NCBI GenBank assembly: GCA_001799995.1 | Contig: MGUK01000037.1 | Location: 27,963 to 60,072, forward strand | Reading direction: 5' to 3' | DNA length: 32,110 nucleotides | Source: Elusimicrobia bacterium GWF2_62_30 | Lineage (GTDB): Bacteria > Elusimicrobiota > Elusimicrobia > Elusimicrobiales > UBA9959 | Part shown: positions 1 through 7,304 of the stretch, one piece after another | How the letters are laid out: each line of letters starts with the position of its first letter | Position numbering within the stretch: position 1 is the first letter of the stretch | Made by a program: the position numbers and the translations under genes | The notes under the pieces: model-generated | Told to the model about the DNA's origin: nothing | The model's database searches: none | What the model saw: only the letters and a program-made list of their open reading frames with translations

Positions 1-724
1 CTTTTTTCGCGCGGTCTATTATTTTCAGAACGGCCCGGGGCGCGTAGTGTTTCCTGAGGCAGCCAGGAGCGAGCGGGGCTTTCCCCGCGGCCGGGGCCGC
101 CGCGCGGCCGGCCGCTTTTTCTATTTCCTCCAGCGGCAGCCCGCCGGGGCGCAACAGGACGGGCCTGCCTTTTTGAAAAGTGATTATCGTAGACTCCACG
201 CCGATGGGTGTGTTCCCGCCGTCCAGCAGCAGGTCCGGCAGCGAGCCCAGCTGCTTCTTTACGTGGGCGGCCGAAGTCGGGCTCAGGCGCCCGAAGCTGT
301 TCGCGCTCGGCGCCGCTACCGGCCTGCCGGCCGCTTTTATCAGCGCCAGGGCCACGCGCCCCGACGGCACGCGCACGGCCACGGTCGGCAGCCCGGCCGT
401 AACGATGTCCGGGACGGCGCGCGACTTGGGCAGGACAATGGTAAGCGGGCCCGGCCAGAATTTCTTCATCAGCCTTTTTGCGCCGGCCGGGATGGCGGAG
501 AAAAGCCGCCTGGCCCTGGCCGCCGAACATTCGTGCAGGATAAGGGGATCGAAGCGGGGGCGGCCTTTTATCTCGAAGATGCGCGCGCAGGCCTTCGGGT
601 TGAACCCGTCGGCGCCAAGGCCGTAGACGGTCTCGGTCGGGAAAGCGACGATGCCGCCGGCTTTTATGACGGCGGCGGCTTCCCGGATAGCCTTCCTGCC
701 GGCCTTAAGGATTTTCACCCCCAT
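1..724 (-). CDS. Sua5/YrdC-type threonylcarbamoyl-AMP synthase (3' end beyond window)
   Basis: The protein makes L-threonylcarbamoyl-AMP from threonine, bicarbonate and ATP, the first step of t6A formation at position 37 of ANN-decoding tRNAs. I read 241 codons on the minus strand with no stop before the window edge. Family marks seen in order are a FPTETVYGLG segment near residue 30, KGRP, a PSAN/SPT segment, DGG..GVESTI, LRPGG, and an APG...KHYAP stretch near the end. That last motif is the linker found in two-domain Sua5 proteins, so a Sua5 C-terminal domain probably follows outside the window. The ATG at 724 directly abuts a TGC-TAAAAT box at 733-725. A GTG at 718, six bases past that box, could be the real start of a leaderless message. 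It is divergent from the receiver gene at 836. The family call is firm; the start is not. Confidence 0.93.
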   Translation of the reverse strand, partial: MGVKILKAGRKAIREAAAVIKAGGIVAFPTETVYGLGADGFNPKACARIFEIKGRPRFDPLILHECSAARARRLFSAIPAGAKRLMKKFWPGPLTIVLPKSRAVPDIVTAGLPTVAVRVPSGRVALALIKAAGRPVAAPSANSFGRLSPTSAAHVKKQLGSLPDLLLDGGNTPIGVESTIITFQKGRPVLLRPGGLPLEEIEKAAGRAAAPAAGKAPLAPGCLRKHYAPRAVLKIIDRAKK

Positions 725-733
725 ATTTTAGCA
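725..733 (-). promoter_or_regulatory. Extended -10 box of the Sua5/YrdC gene
   Basis: The minus strand reads TGC-TAAAAT immediately before the annotated ATG. No good -35 hexamer lies 16-18 bases upstream, so an extended -10 promoter is the simplest reading. Transcription would then begin about six bases inside the annotated frame, near the in-frame GTG at 718. Confidence 0.45.
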
Positions 734-781
734 GTTTCACCGTCCGTCCGGCGGGAACCTGGCGCGCGTTCCGGGCGGTTA

Positions 782-810
782 TTGTGATTGTGCCCCCGGT
801 ATGTTATAGA
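782..810 (+). promoter_or_regulatory. Promoter of the receiver gene
   Basis: TTGTGA (782-787) and TATAGA (805-810) are separated by 17 bases, with TG one base before the -10 box. It predicts transcription from about 817, a short leader before the ATG at 836. It also argues against the longer frame beginning with TTG at 788. Confidence 0.6.
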
Positions 811-835
811 ATTAGTACAGGTTGAAGTGAAAACA

Positions 836-1249
836 ATGACTTACAAGATACTGATAGTCGACGACGACGAGAATATCCGGACCGTTCTTGTTAACGCCTT
901 TTCCAAAGATTACCTGGTCTTCACGGCTCCTGACGGCGAGACGGCGCTGGAACTGATAAAGAGCGAAAACCCGGACCTGGTCTTCCTTGACATTACGCTG
1001 CCGGGACTTTCCGGGCTGGACGTGCTTGTCGGTGTGAAGGAAGCCGGTCTTTCCCCCCTGGTCTGGATGCTGACCGGGCAGGATGACCTGTCCATCGCGA
1101 CGAAGGCTCTTGAACTCGGGGCTTCCGGCTACCAGACGAAGCCTTTCGATGTAGCCAAGCTGAGGCAGATCGCTTCAGACGAGGTAAGCTCCGGCGGCGG
1201 TAAAGGTAAAGACGGCGATAAACCCTGGAGCGTTAAGAAAACGGAATAA
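836..1249 (+). CDS. Single-domain response regulator (receiver only)
   Basis: This is a 137-residue CheY-like receiver with no output domain. The acidic pair D9/D10, phospho-acceptor D52 (in VFLDITLPG), T80 and K102 (in TKPFD) are all present, so it should be phosphorylatable. After the fold ends near residue 117 there is a short Gly/Lys-rich tail. I chose the ATG at 836 because an upstream TTG frame begins inside the predicted promoter. It is a single-gene unit between a -10/-35 pair and a strong hairpin terminator at 1288. No histidine kinase lies nearby, so its partner is unknown. It probably acts by protein-protein contact, as a phosphorelay or motility/development adaptor. Confidence 0.9.
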   Translation: MTYKILIVDDDENIRTVLVNAFSKDYLVFTAPDGETALELIKSENPDLVFLDITLPGLSGLDVLVGVKEAGLSPLVWMLTGQDDLSIATKALELGASGYQTKPFDVAKLRQIASDEVSSGGGKGKDGDKPWSVKKTE

Positions 1250-1287
1250 GCCCGCCGCATTTCCCCGCTTACTCCCCTCGCCAATAA

Positions 1288-1309
1288 AAAAGCCCCTTAC
1301 GGGGCTTTT
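1288..1309. terminator. Bidirectional intrinsic terminator
   Basis: A 9-bp stem AAAAGCCCC/GGGGCTTTT with loop TTAC has A/T tracts on both sides. It ends the receiver gene on the plus strand and can also stop readthrough from the tRNA on the minus strand. Confidence 0.85.
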
Positions 1310-1399
1310 AAATTGGATCGGAGTCGTAAGACCGCAGTGTCGACTACGCTATCCTGTCGTGTGTTTTCGGAGACCCGCCAATTTTTCTTAGAAAAAATC

Positions 1400-1489
1400 T
1401 GGCGGAGAGGAAGGGATTCGAACCCTTGATACCCTTACGAGTATACAGACTTTCCAGGTCTGCGCCTTCAACCGCTCGGCCACCTCTCC
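1400..1489 (-). tRNA. tRNA-Ser (anticodon GGA)
   Basis: A 90-nt class II tRNA. Acceptor GGAGAGG pairs with CCTCTCC, the discriminator is G, and the 3' CCA is encoded. The anticodon arm is CAGAC-CTGGAAA-GTCTG, giving GGA. The long variable arm forms a 6-bp stem with loop GTAA, and the T arm is AAGGG-TTCGAAT-CCCTT. It decodes UCC/UCU. It lies 64 bases downstream of the epimerase gene on the same strand. Just beyond its 3' end (about 1376-1404) the minus strand can form an A/T-rich hairpin that partly uses the 3' end, followed by the bidirectional terminator. Confidence 0.97.
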
Positions 1490-1553
1490 ATTTTTACCGC
1501 GCCCTTCGCGCCGCGCTCGGGGACAAATCAATTATATAAAAAACCGGGGCAGC

Positions 1554-2498
1554 TCAGGAGAAAGTCTTTTTTATGCCTTCCGCCAGCGAGGTCCAGTCGT
1601 TCCAGCCGGCCGTCTTTTCCCAGAGCTCCGGAGAGGAGGTCCAGTTGGGGGCCGAGGCCTCCCTGGCTTTGTCGCGGTTGAGCGCCGGCTCCGCTCCCGC
1701 CAGCAAAGAGACCATTTCGTAGATCCAGCCGGCCGCGTAGACGGCCGCCGGCGGCAGGGAGATCAGCAGCGGCATCTTCACGCCCATGCCGGCCGACAGC
1801 ATGGTTATGAATTCGCGCCAGACGTACGTGCGGTGCTCGGCCACGTAGAAGGTCCCGCCGTCGAACTTGTCCGTTTCCAGGGTCTCGGTTATGACGCGCA
1901 CCAGGTCGTCGAGGTAAAGGAAGCTGAAGCGCCCGTTGGCGGAGCCCGCGTTCACCATAAAGCCCTTGCGCACCCATTCCGCTATCTTCGAGAAGCCGAA
2001 ATCTTTCTTGCCGTAGATTATCGGCGGGCGCAGTATCACCGACCGGCCGCTGAAAGCCCTTACCGCCTTTTCCCCCTCCAGCTTGCTCATACCGTAATAC
2101 GAGACCGGGGCTTCCGGTTCCTTTTCCGTCCTGGGGTTGCTCCCGCCCGAGGGGCCGCCGGCCGCCAGGCTTGAGATGTAGACCAGTTTTTTGAGCTCAG
2201 GTACGGTCCCCGCGGCCGCGGCGAGGTTGGCCGTGCCGACCGCGTTGGACTTTATAAAATCCTCTTTTGCGCGGCAGAACAGGGCGGCGGCCAGGTGTAC
2301 GGCCGCGTCCGCGCCGGCGAGGGCGCGCTTAAGGGTTTCCACGTCGGAAAAATCCACTTCGGCGTAGGACGCGCCCGGCAGCGGGGCCTTGGGCGAACGC
2401 CGCGACAGGATGCGCACCGCGTAGCCCTTTTTGAGCAGGGCCCGGGCCAGCGCGCTGCCGACGAAGCCGGTGCCGCCGGTAATGGCTATGGTCTTCAT
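1554..2498 (-). CDS. NAD-dependent epimerase/dehydratase (extended SDR)
   Basis: A 314-residue Rossmann-fold enzyme of the extended short-chain dehydrogenase family. The dinucleotide-binding motif GGTGFVG spans residues 8-14. The likely catalytic triad is Ser 110 (YISS), Tyr 135 and Lys 139 (YGMSK). Substrates of this broad family are usually nucleotide sugars or related alcohols/ketones; the sequence does not fix which. Its ATG overlaps the stop of the upstream small membrane protein (ATGA at 2495-2498), so it is translated as the last gene of the exbB-led operon. A role in envelope sugar metabolism is an inference from that context. Confidence 0.85.
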   Translation of the reverse strand: MKTIAITGGTGFVGSALARALLKKGYAVRILSRRSPKAPLPGASYAEVDFSDVETLKRALAGADAAVHLAAALFCRAKEDFIKSNAVGTANLAAAAGTVPELKKLVYISSLAAGGPSGGSNPRTEKEPEAPVSYYGMSKLEGEKAVRAFSGRSVILRPPIIYGKKDFGFSKIAEWVRKGFMVNAGSANGRFSFLYLDDLVRVITETLETDKFDGGTFYVAEHRTYVWREFITMLSAGMGVKMPLLISLPPAAVYAAGWIYEMVSLLAGAEPALNRDKAREASAPNWTSSPELWEKTAGWNDWTSLAEGIKKTFS

Positions 2499-2905
2499 AG
2501 CTTCTTTGCGGCTTCTTTCGCTTTTTCTTCCAGCTCTTTAGCGCCTTTTCCCATCTCTTTCTCGAGGTTGACGCCGAAGCGCTTCATCCCCTTGTTGATG
2601 GTGGCCCTGTCCGGGTAGGAGCCCTTCTGGAGCTTTTCAAGCACGCTGGTCTTGTCGCTCTGGGGCATGGTAAAGGCTATGGCGCCCGTCATCAGGGCTA
2701 AGATGGCGAGGTTGAGCACCGCGCCGATGGCGCCGCTGAAGAATTTGACGAGCTTGACCGCCGTGCCCAGGAACAGCGTAAAGCCGGTCCATAGCACGAG
2801 CGAGACGGCCAGGTAATAGTTCCCGTAGGGGCCGGTGTCGGGGTAAGCCGCGAAAAAAACTATGTGGACCAGGGCTACCAGGGCAAGCTTAAAGATCAGG
2901 GCCAT
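2495..2905 (-). CDS. Small membrane protein, copy B of a tandem pair
   Basis: I do not recognise a named family. The 136-residue product has three or four predicted membrane segments (about residues 3-20, 28-50 and 58-80). A soluble charged C-terminal tail ends in a Lys/Glu/Ala-rich helix. It is paralogous to the gene just upstream: both carry YxDTG after the first segment, an MPQxDxxSV motif after the last, then K...YP..A......RxG. A clear ribosome site AGGAG lies seven bases before the ATG. It overlaps the upstream paralogue by 17 bases and the downstream epimerase by four. Being inside an ExbB/ExbD/TonB operon suggests an envelope role. Confidence 0.8.
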   Translation of the reverse strand: MALIFKLALVALVHIVFFAAYPDTGPYGNYYLAVSLVLWTGFTLFLGTAVKLVKFFSGAIGAVLNLAILALMTGAIAFTMPQSDKTSVLEKLQKGSYPDRATINKGMKRFGVNLEKEMGKGAKELEEKAKEAAKKL

Positions 2906-3290
2906 TTTCTCTCCTTAGCAATACCGGCGCCGGTTTTTGCGGCGGCGGTTTGAACGGCGCGTAGTCTATCCCGAGACGCAGCAGCCCGCGGTAGACGTCC
3001 GCTTTGGCCGGGTAGTGCTCCAGCGCTATTTTGTCGAAGACCGAGATGCTGTCCGCCTGGGGCATGAAAAGCACGGCGGAGAGCAGCGCGACGAGCAGGG
3101 CGAAAAGGTTCAGGAAGAAGACCGCCGTCCTTTTCATGTTCGCCATCGGGATGCTGCCGAAAATAAAAACGGCGGTCCAGGCCATGATGGAAATGAACAG
3201 GAACAGCGTTCCCAGCCTGCCGGTATCGGAGTACGAGATGAATACCGCGAAATGGACGAGTACCGCAAGTATCGCGAAGAAGGACGCCAT
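2889..3290 (-). CDS. Small membrane protein, copy A of a tandem pair
   Basis: A 133-residue protein with three predicted membrane segments, the SYSDTG and MPQADSISVFDK motifs shared with the downstream copy, and a Pro/Lys-rich C-terminal tail in place of the paralogue's charged helix. I chose the ATG at 3290 because it lies one base after the TAA of the TonB-like gene, which is typical coupling here. A longer frame to 3398 only overlaps that gene. Its function is unknown. The constant position after a TonB-like protein and the duplicated architecture suggest the two copies form a hetero-oligomer or have specialised. Confidence 0.78.
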   Translation of the reverse strand: MASFFAILAVLVHFAVFISYSDTGRLGTLFLFISIMAWTAVFIFGSIPMANMKRTAVFFLNLFALLVALLSAVLFMPQADSISVFDKIALEHYPAKADVYRGLLRLGIDYAPFKPPPQKPAPVLLRRENGPDL

Positions 3291-3291
3291 G

Positions 3292-3924
3292 TTAATCCAC
3301 CGCCTTGAATTCGACGTGCACCGTAAGACTGTCCTCGAAAAAATCGTCGGGCAGCCCCGCGAACGGCGCGGCGCTTTCCACCGAAGTTTCCGCGGCATAA
3401 TCGAAAAGCCTGTTGCCGGAAGATTTCTCTACGGACACGCCCTTGATGGCGCCGTTGCGCCTTATCGTGAACTTTACCGTGCAGCGCAGCTCCCCTCCGG
3501 AGGGCATCTTGCCGGTCCAGGCGTTCCAGAGCGCTTCGCGCACCTGGGTAATGTACCAAGGGTAGGGAAAGTTATCGGAGTCGGTTACCAGGGAGGCTCC
3601 GCCGGAGCTGTCCGCGTCCGCGGGCTTCGCCTCGGGTACCGGGGCGGAAGAGATCCCCGAAAGGACGCTGGGTTTGGGCAGGCCGCCGGCGAAGTCCTCC
3701 GCTTCCGGGTCCTCCGGGGTCGCTGCCCGGGCCGCTGCCTTGGCGGCGGCCGGCGCCTGTACGGAGGCGGCGGCTTTCTCCATGGTGACGACTTTAGAGC
3801 CTCCGATGAAATCGATGTAATAGGCCTTGTTCTCTTTGAGCGAGACGGGGTTGCGGATTATGAAAAAAAGTACCGCCAGTAGCAGGAAGTGCGCTGAAGA
3901 GGAATAAAGCAGGTAAGAGCGCAT
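3292..3924 (-). CDS. TonB/TolA-like energy-transducing periplasmic protein
   Basis: A 210-residue protein with one N-terminal membrane anchor (about residues 5-24), an Ala/Pro/Glu-rich periplasm-spanning linker (about 50-110), and a C-terminal domain (about 115-208). That domain has the TonB/TolA beta-alpha-beta pattern (WNAW...G.L...V.FTI.RNG.I..V.VEKSSGN...D.AA). It should couple the ExbB/ExbD proton channel to outer-membrane partners. The linker is short for TolA, and no TolB or Pal gene follows, so whether it serves TonB-type import or Tol-type constriction cannot be decided. It lies 11 bases after exbD and one base before the first small membrane protein. Confidence 0.8.
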   Translation of the reverse strand: MRSYLLYSSSAHFLLLAVLFFIIRNPVSLKENKAYYIDFIGGSKVVTMEKAAASVQAPAAAKAAARAATPEDPEAEDFAGGLPKPSVLSGISSAPVPEAKPADADSSGGASLVTDSDNFPYPWYITQVREALWNAWTGKMPSGGELRCTVKFTIRRNGAIKGVSVEKSSGNRLFDYAAETSVESAAPFAGLPDDFFEDSLTVHVEFKAVD

Positions 3925-3935
3925 AGACCGGAAAG

Positions 3936-4346
3936 CTATTTATCCACCGGCTTTACGGCGATGCCGATCTTGCCGGCGCCAAGCCTTTTAGCGGTATCCA
4001 GGACCTGCACCACGCGCTCCACGGCCACGGTCTTGTCCGCCTCCACCAGCACCGTTTTGTTGCGGGCTTTTGAAAAACGGAGGATGAGCTCTTTCTCGAG
4101 GCGCTGGAACTTGAGCGGCTTGCCGTCCACCGCCAGCGAACCGTCGGCGCCCAGCTGCACCTTGAGCACGCCTTCGTCCGTTCCCTTCACGCCAGTTACG
4201 GCCCTGGGCAGGTTGACCTGTATCTGAGACTGCACCAAGAACGGCGTGATGACCATGAAGATGATGAGCAGGATCAGGGAAATATCGATGAGCGGAATCA
4301 TGTTCATTTCCGCTATTATCCCGCTTTTTTTGTTGTGTACGCGCAT
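3936..4346 (-). CDS. exbD: ExbD/TolR-family proton-channel subunit
   Basis: A 136-residue biopolymer-transport protein. One membrane helix (about residues 16-38) carries the conserved Asp 21 in PLIDISLILLIIFM, the proton-carrying residue of the family. The rest is a periplasmic ExbD/TolR domain ending with K.G.GKIGIAV. It works with the ExbB-type protein encoded seven bases upstream and energises the TonB-like protein encoded next. ExbD and TolR cannot be told apart by sequence here, so the symbol is a family-level label. Confidence 0.9.
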   Translation of the reverse strand: MRVHNKKSGIIAEMNMIPLIDISLILLIIFMVITPFLVQSQIQVNLPRAVTGVKGTDEGVLKVQLGADGSLAVDGKPLKFQRLEKELILRFSKARNKTVLVEADKTVAVERVVQVLDTAKRLGAGKIGIAVKPVDK

Positions 4347-4353
4347 CGGGATC

Positions 4354-4983
4354 TCAGAGAAGGCCGCTGAACTCCCTGTGCGAGGAGCGGTCTATCACCT
4401 GCTCGGCCAGCCAGTTCACTTCGCTGGAGAACTCGTTGGCCTTGTGGGCGAAATAGTTGTAGGCGACTATGGCCGGCACGGCCACGAAAAGGCCGGCCGC
4501 CGTGTTCACCAGCGCTTCGGCTATGCCCATGGCTACCACGGAAGGGCCCGCGCCGGCGTACATGGACAGGTCCTTGAAGGCCCTCATCACGCCGAGCACC
4601 GTGCCGAAGAGGCCGATGAAAGGGGCGACGCTGCCTATGGTGGCGATGGCGGTCAGGCTCTTGTTCAGGCGCGAGACCTGCCACTCTACCGCCTTTTCGG
4701 CCAGCTCGCGCTTTTCTACGGGCCCGCCGTAATGGGTCATCACCTTGTGCAGGATATCGCCCGAGGGGCTCTTGGTCTTGGCGCAGAAGTCCGCCAGCTG
4801 CTTCAGCTCGCCGGTCTTGAGGAGGGCGTGGGTCTTGTGGATAAGGTCCTCCATGCCGTTAAAGGTTTTTCTGTATACCGTCCAGCGCTCCCATATAAGG
4901 GCTATGGAATAAATGGAGAGGCCCGCCAGGAAGAACAGGATGGGGCCGCCGGCAGTTATAAGTTGCTTTATAGTTATATTCAT
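4354..4983 (-). CDS. exbB: MotA/TolQ/ExbB proton-channel family protein
   Basis: A 209-residue inner-membrane protein with three helices near residues 12-31, 111-134 and 155-178. It has the family core GLFGTVLGVM (124-133) and A.AL.NTAAGLFVAVPA in the third helix. With ExbD it forms the ion-driven motor for the TonB-like partner. It is the first gene of a six-gene minus-strand run (exbB, exbD, tonB-like, two small membrane proteins, epimerase). An extended -10 box ends 12 bases before the ATG and no Shine-Dalgarno is visible, so the leader is probably about five bases. Confidence 0.9.
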   Translation of the reverse strand: MNITIKQLITAGGPILFFLAGLSIYSIALIWERWTVYRKTFNGMEDLIHKTHALLKTGELKQLADFCAKTKSPSGDILHKVMTHYGGPVEKRELAEKAVEWQVSRLNKSLTAIATIGSVAPFIGLFGTVLGVMRAFKDLSMYAGAGPSVVAMGIAEALVNTAAGLFVAVPAIVAYNYFAHKANEFSSEVNWLAEQVIDRSSHREFSGLL

Positions 4984-4994
4984 AGGCTGTTAAA

Positions 4995-5003
4995 ATTATA
5001 CCA
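4995..5003 (-). promoter_or_regulatory. Extended -10 promoter of the exbB operon
   Basis: The minus strand reads TGG-TATAAT, with only 11 bases to the exbB ATG at 4983. A weak -35 is the best available. Predicted initiation near 4988 would leave almost no leader. Confidence 0.5.
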
Positions 5004-5024
5004 ATTCGGGAAAAGCAAATAACA

Positions 5025-5052
5025 CGCCCGCCCGGCGGTAAAGCGGCGGGCG
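5025..5052 (-). terminator. GC-rich hairpin, possible weak terminator
   Basis: An 8-bp stem CGCCCGCC/GGCGGGCG with a 12-base loop lies between the coiled-coil gene and the exbB promoter. On the minus strand it is followed by an interrupted T-rich stretch (TGTTATTTGCTTTT), so termination would be inefficient or need help. Confidence 0.4.
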
Positions 5053-5071
5053 GTGCGGGGCGCGGCGGGAC

Positions 5072-6094
5072 TTAACGGAAAACGTATTTTACGCGGGCTT
5101 CCAGGTTCTCGAAATAGCCGGAAAGGAGCTTCAGCTTGGAGCTGAGCACGTTGTAGATCTCTTCCTGTTCTCGGGATTTTATCTCTTCCACCGCCTCGGT
5201 CTGCTTGGCGCGGTTGACGGCGTCGAAGAGCTCGTCCTTTATCTTGGCCAGTTCCTGATCGCGCCATTTCAGCTCGGCGTGCAGGCGGCCTATTTCTTCG
5301 CAATAGTTCTTGTTCTGCGCCTCGTAATCGCGGCGCTCGTCCAGCATGATGTGCTGCAGTTCCTCGTTCTTGCCCAGCAGCGAGGAGATGTTCTCGCTCA
5401 GCGTGCGGGAGAGCATGTCCTTTTCCTCCACCTGGGACTTGAGCTCTTCTATGTTGTCGTCGGCGGCTTCGGCCTGCGCCGCAAGGGCGCTTTCCACCTG
5501 TTTCTTCGCGTGGTCGGCGGCTTCGCGCAGGGCGTGCATTTCTTCTTTGAGGCGTATCATGTCGGCGGTCTTCTCCGACAGGGCCTGCGTGATCTCGGAA
5601 AGTTTTTCTTCGGAGCGCTTCTTAAGGGTCTTGTAGAGCATTTCCCACGAGGGGTGCTCCGTTTTCATGGAGGGCACGGCGTCGATGGAGCGCTTGAGCT
5701 TCTCGGACAGTATCCGCACTTCCCCCTCTTTCTTGCGGAGGCTAGCTTCGAAAGCGCCTTTCTCCGCGTTGTAGGACCGGCGCAGATCTTTCACTTCCCG
5801 CTCCAGTTGGGCGTTCTTGGCTATGGCCCTTTCCAGCAGCGAACGCGAGGCGGCTTCTTCCACGTCCTGCGCCGTCTTCGGGGGCTTGGGCTTGGCGGGC
5901 GCCGCGGGCGGGGTCTCCAGCACTACCTGGAAATCGGTTACCAGCCCCGCTTCCACCCACTGCCCCAGCATCTTCTCGGTGCAGACGAGAGTGGAGCGGT
6001 TGAAACCGGGGATGAGGGCCGCGTCCTTGGGGAAAAAAGGACCGCGGATGTTCCTCTTGATGTATGCGTAGTACCGCGAAAGCGAATCGGTCAT
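5072..6094 (-). CDS. GYF-like domain plus long coiled-coil protein
   Basis: A 340-residue soluble protein. Residues about 8-60 resemble the bacterial GYF_2/DUF4339 type of domain (YYAYIKRNIRGPF....L..PGF...TLVC.E...QWV.AG). A Pro/Ala/Lys linker near 62-75 is followed by heptad-rich coiled coil from about 85 to 330, dense in Glu, Lys, Leu and Ala. No membrane segment or catalytic motif is visible. GYF-like domains commonly bind proline-rich peptides. The proline-rich tails of the kinases at 15.6-20.9 kb are conceivable ligands, but that is speculation. An extended -10 box ends seven bases before the ATG, so the message may be leaderless. Confidence 0.75.
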   Translation of the reverse strand: MTDSLSRYYAYIKRNIRGPFFPKDAALIPGFNRSTLVCTEKMLGQWVEAGLVTDFQVVLETPPAAPAKPKPPKTAQDVEEAASRSLLERAIAKNAQLEREVKDLRRSYNAEKGAFEASLRKKEGEVRILSEKLKRSIDAVPSMKTEHPSWEMLYKTLKKRSEEKLSEITQALSEKTADMIRLKEEMHALREAADHAKKQVESALAAQAEAADDNIEELKSQVEEKDMLSRTLSENISSLLGKNEELQHIMLDERRDYEAQNKNYCEEIGRLHAELKWRDQELAKIKDELFDAVNRAKQTEAVEEIKSREQEEIYNVLSSKLKLLSGYFENLEARVKYVFR

Positions 6095-6100
6095 GGTTAA

Positions 6101-6109
6101 ATGATAACA
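6101..6109 (-). promoter_or_regulatory. Extended -10 box of the coiled-coil gene
   Basis: TGT-TATCAT on the minus strand is separated from the ATG at 6094 by exactly six bases, so initiation would fall on or next to the start codon. No Shine-Dalgarno can fit. The -35 region is poor. Confidence 0.45.
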
Positions 6110-6163
6110 AAGGGGTGTTACAAAGAGATTACGGGGATAAATACGCGGGGTTGCGGGCAGGTT

Positions 6164-7288
6164 CTACTTGTTGAGATTCCTGGCTACGTTGGCGCGGGTA
6201 ACCGGGGAAATTACCCCCTTTTCGGTAATGATCGCGGTGATGAGGGCGGCGGGCGTCACGTCGAAAGCCGGGTGGCGGGCCTTTACCCCTTTGGGGGCTA
6301 TGCAGACGTTCTGTACGTAGGTGACTTCCCTGACGGAGCGCTCTTCGATGATTATTTCCCCCCCGTCGGACGCTTCCGTGTCGACGGTGGGCGTAGGCGC
6401 GGCCACGTAGAAAGGGACCTTATGGTGTTTGGCGATCACGGCCAGGCCGTAGGTGCCTATCTTGTTGGCGGTATCGCCGTTGGCGGCTATGCGGTCGGCG
6501 CCCACTACGATGGCGTTAACGCCGCAGGTCTTTATGATGTGCGCGGCCATGTTGTCGGTAATGAGCTCGGACGGTATGCCTTCGCGCATCAGTTCCCAGA
6601 TGGTGAGCCTGGCGCCCTGCAGGTACGGGCGGGTTTCGCAGGAATAGGCGTGCCTGATCTTGTGCTGCTTATGGGCCGTGTTGATGACGCCTACGGCCGT
6701 GCCTATGCCCATGGTGGCCAGGGCCCCGGCGTTGCAGTGCGTCATTATCACGCAGTTCTTGGGCAGGAGCTTTGCGCCGTGGAGGCCCATCGCCTCGCAG
6801 GCGGCTTCGTCCTCGGAGGTTACCAGCGCGGCTTCGCGGTCCAGCATGGAAAAAAGTTTTTTGTGCGCGTCCGGTCCGAGCCGGCCGGGATGCGCGGCGG
6901 CGAAGGCAAGGGCTTTGGCCAGCATGCGGTCCGCGGCGTAGAAAAGGGCGACGGCGGTGGGGCGGGCGGCTTTGAGGAGGTTTGCGGTCCTGCGGGCTTT
7001 CTTCTGCAGGTCCGCGGCTGACGCCGGGGCGAGCCTGCGGAGCTCGAGGGCGAAGCCGAAGGCGGCGGCGCAGCCTATGAGCGGCGCGCCGCGCAAAGCC
7101 ATGTCCCGGGTGGCTTTCGCCACCCCGGCGGCCGTCTTTTCGGTTATATAGACGATCCTGTCCGGCAGCAGGCGCTGGTCCAGTATTTTTAACGACGAAT
7201 TTTTGTAAACAAGTCGCGCGGGGATCATTTTATACAGGTCGAATGCGGGGAGGCTCGGATGCCGGGCGGAATTTTCCATCCCCGGCAT
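6164..7288 (-). CDS. mtnA: S-methyl-5-thioribose-1-phosphate isomerase
   Basis: It converts methylthioribose-1-phosphate to methylthioribulose-1-phosphate in the methionine salvage pathway, in the cytoplasm. The 374-residue protein has the eIF2B-like fold marks of MtnA: RGAP (66-69), the catalytic Cys 185 in THCNAGALAT, ETRP..QGARLT (218-229), the catalytic Asp 265 in GADR, and ANGDTANKIGTY. The start at 7288 is supported by GGGAG five bases upstream; ATGs at 7279 and 7228 are alternatives, and the family usually begins near the latter. It follows the DUF167 gene by 16 bases. No other methionine-salvage gene is in the window, so this step may feed a shunt or an unlinked pathway. Confidence 0.93.
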   Translation of the reverse strand: MPGMENSARHPSLPAFDLYKMIPARLVYKNSSLKILDQRLLPDRIVYITEKTAAGVAKATRDMALRGAPLIGCAAAFGFALELRRLAPASAADLQKKARRTANLLKAARPTAVALFYAADRMLAKALAFAAAHPGRLGPDAHKKLFSMLDREAALVTSEDEAACEAMGLHGAKLLPKNCVIMTHCNAGALATMGIGTAVGVINTAHKQHKIRHAYSCETRPYLQGARLTIWELMREGIPSELITDNMAAHIIKTCGVNAIVVGADRIAANGDTANKIGTYGLAVIAKHHKVPFYVAAPTPTVDTEASDGGEIIIEERSVREVTYVQNVCIAPKGVKARHPAFDVTPAALITAIITEKGVISPVTRANVARNLNK

Positions 7289-7304
7289 CCAGGCTCCCGG
7301 CGTT

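Noticed and set aside
47..787. A 246-codon plus-strand open frame at the window start
   Set aside because: Antisense to the Sua5/YrdC gene, whose motifs are unmistakable in the minus frame.
1310..1399. Possible extra small RNA between the terminator and tRNA-Ser
   Set aside because: No convincing promoter; the A/T-rich hairpin there overlaps the tRNA 3' end and probably only serves 3' processing.
6164..7288. Ribose-1,5-bisphosphate isomerase or eIF2B-like identity for the MtnA gene
   Set aside because: The THCNAGALAT, ETRP..QGARLT and GADR..ANGD motifs match MtnA best.
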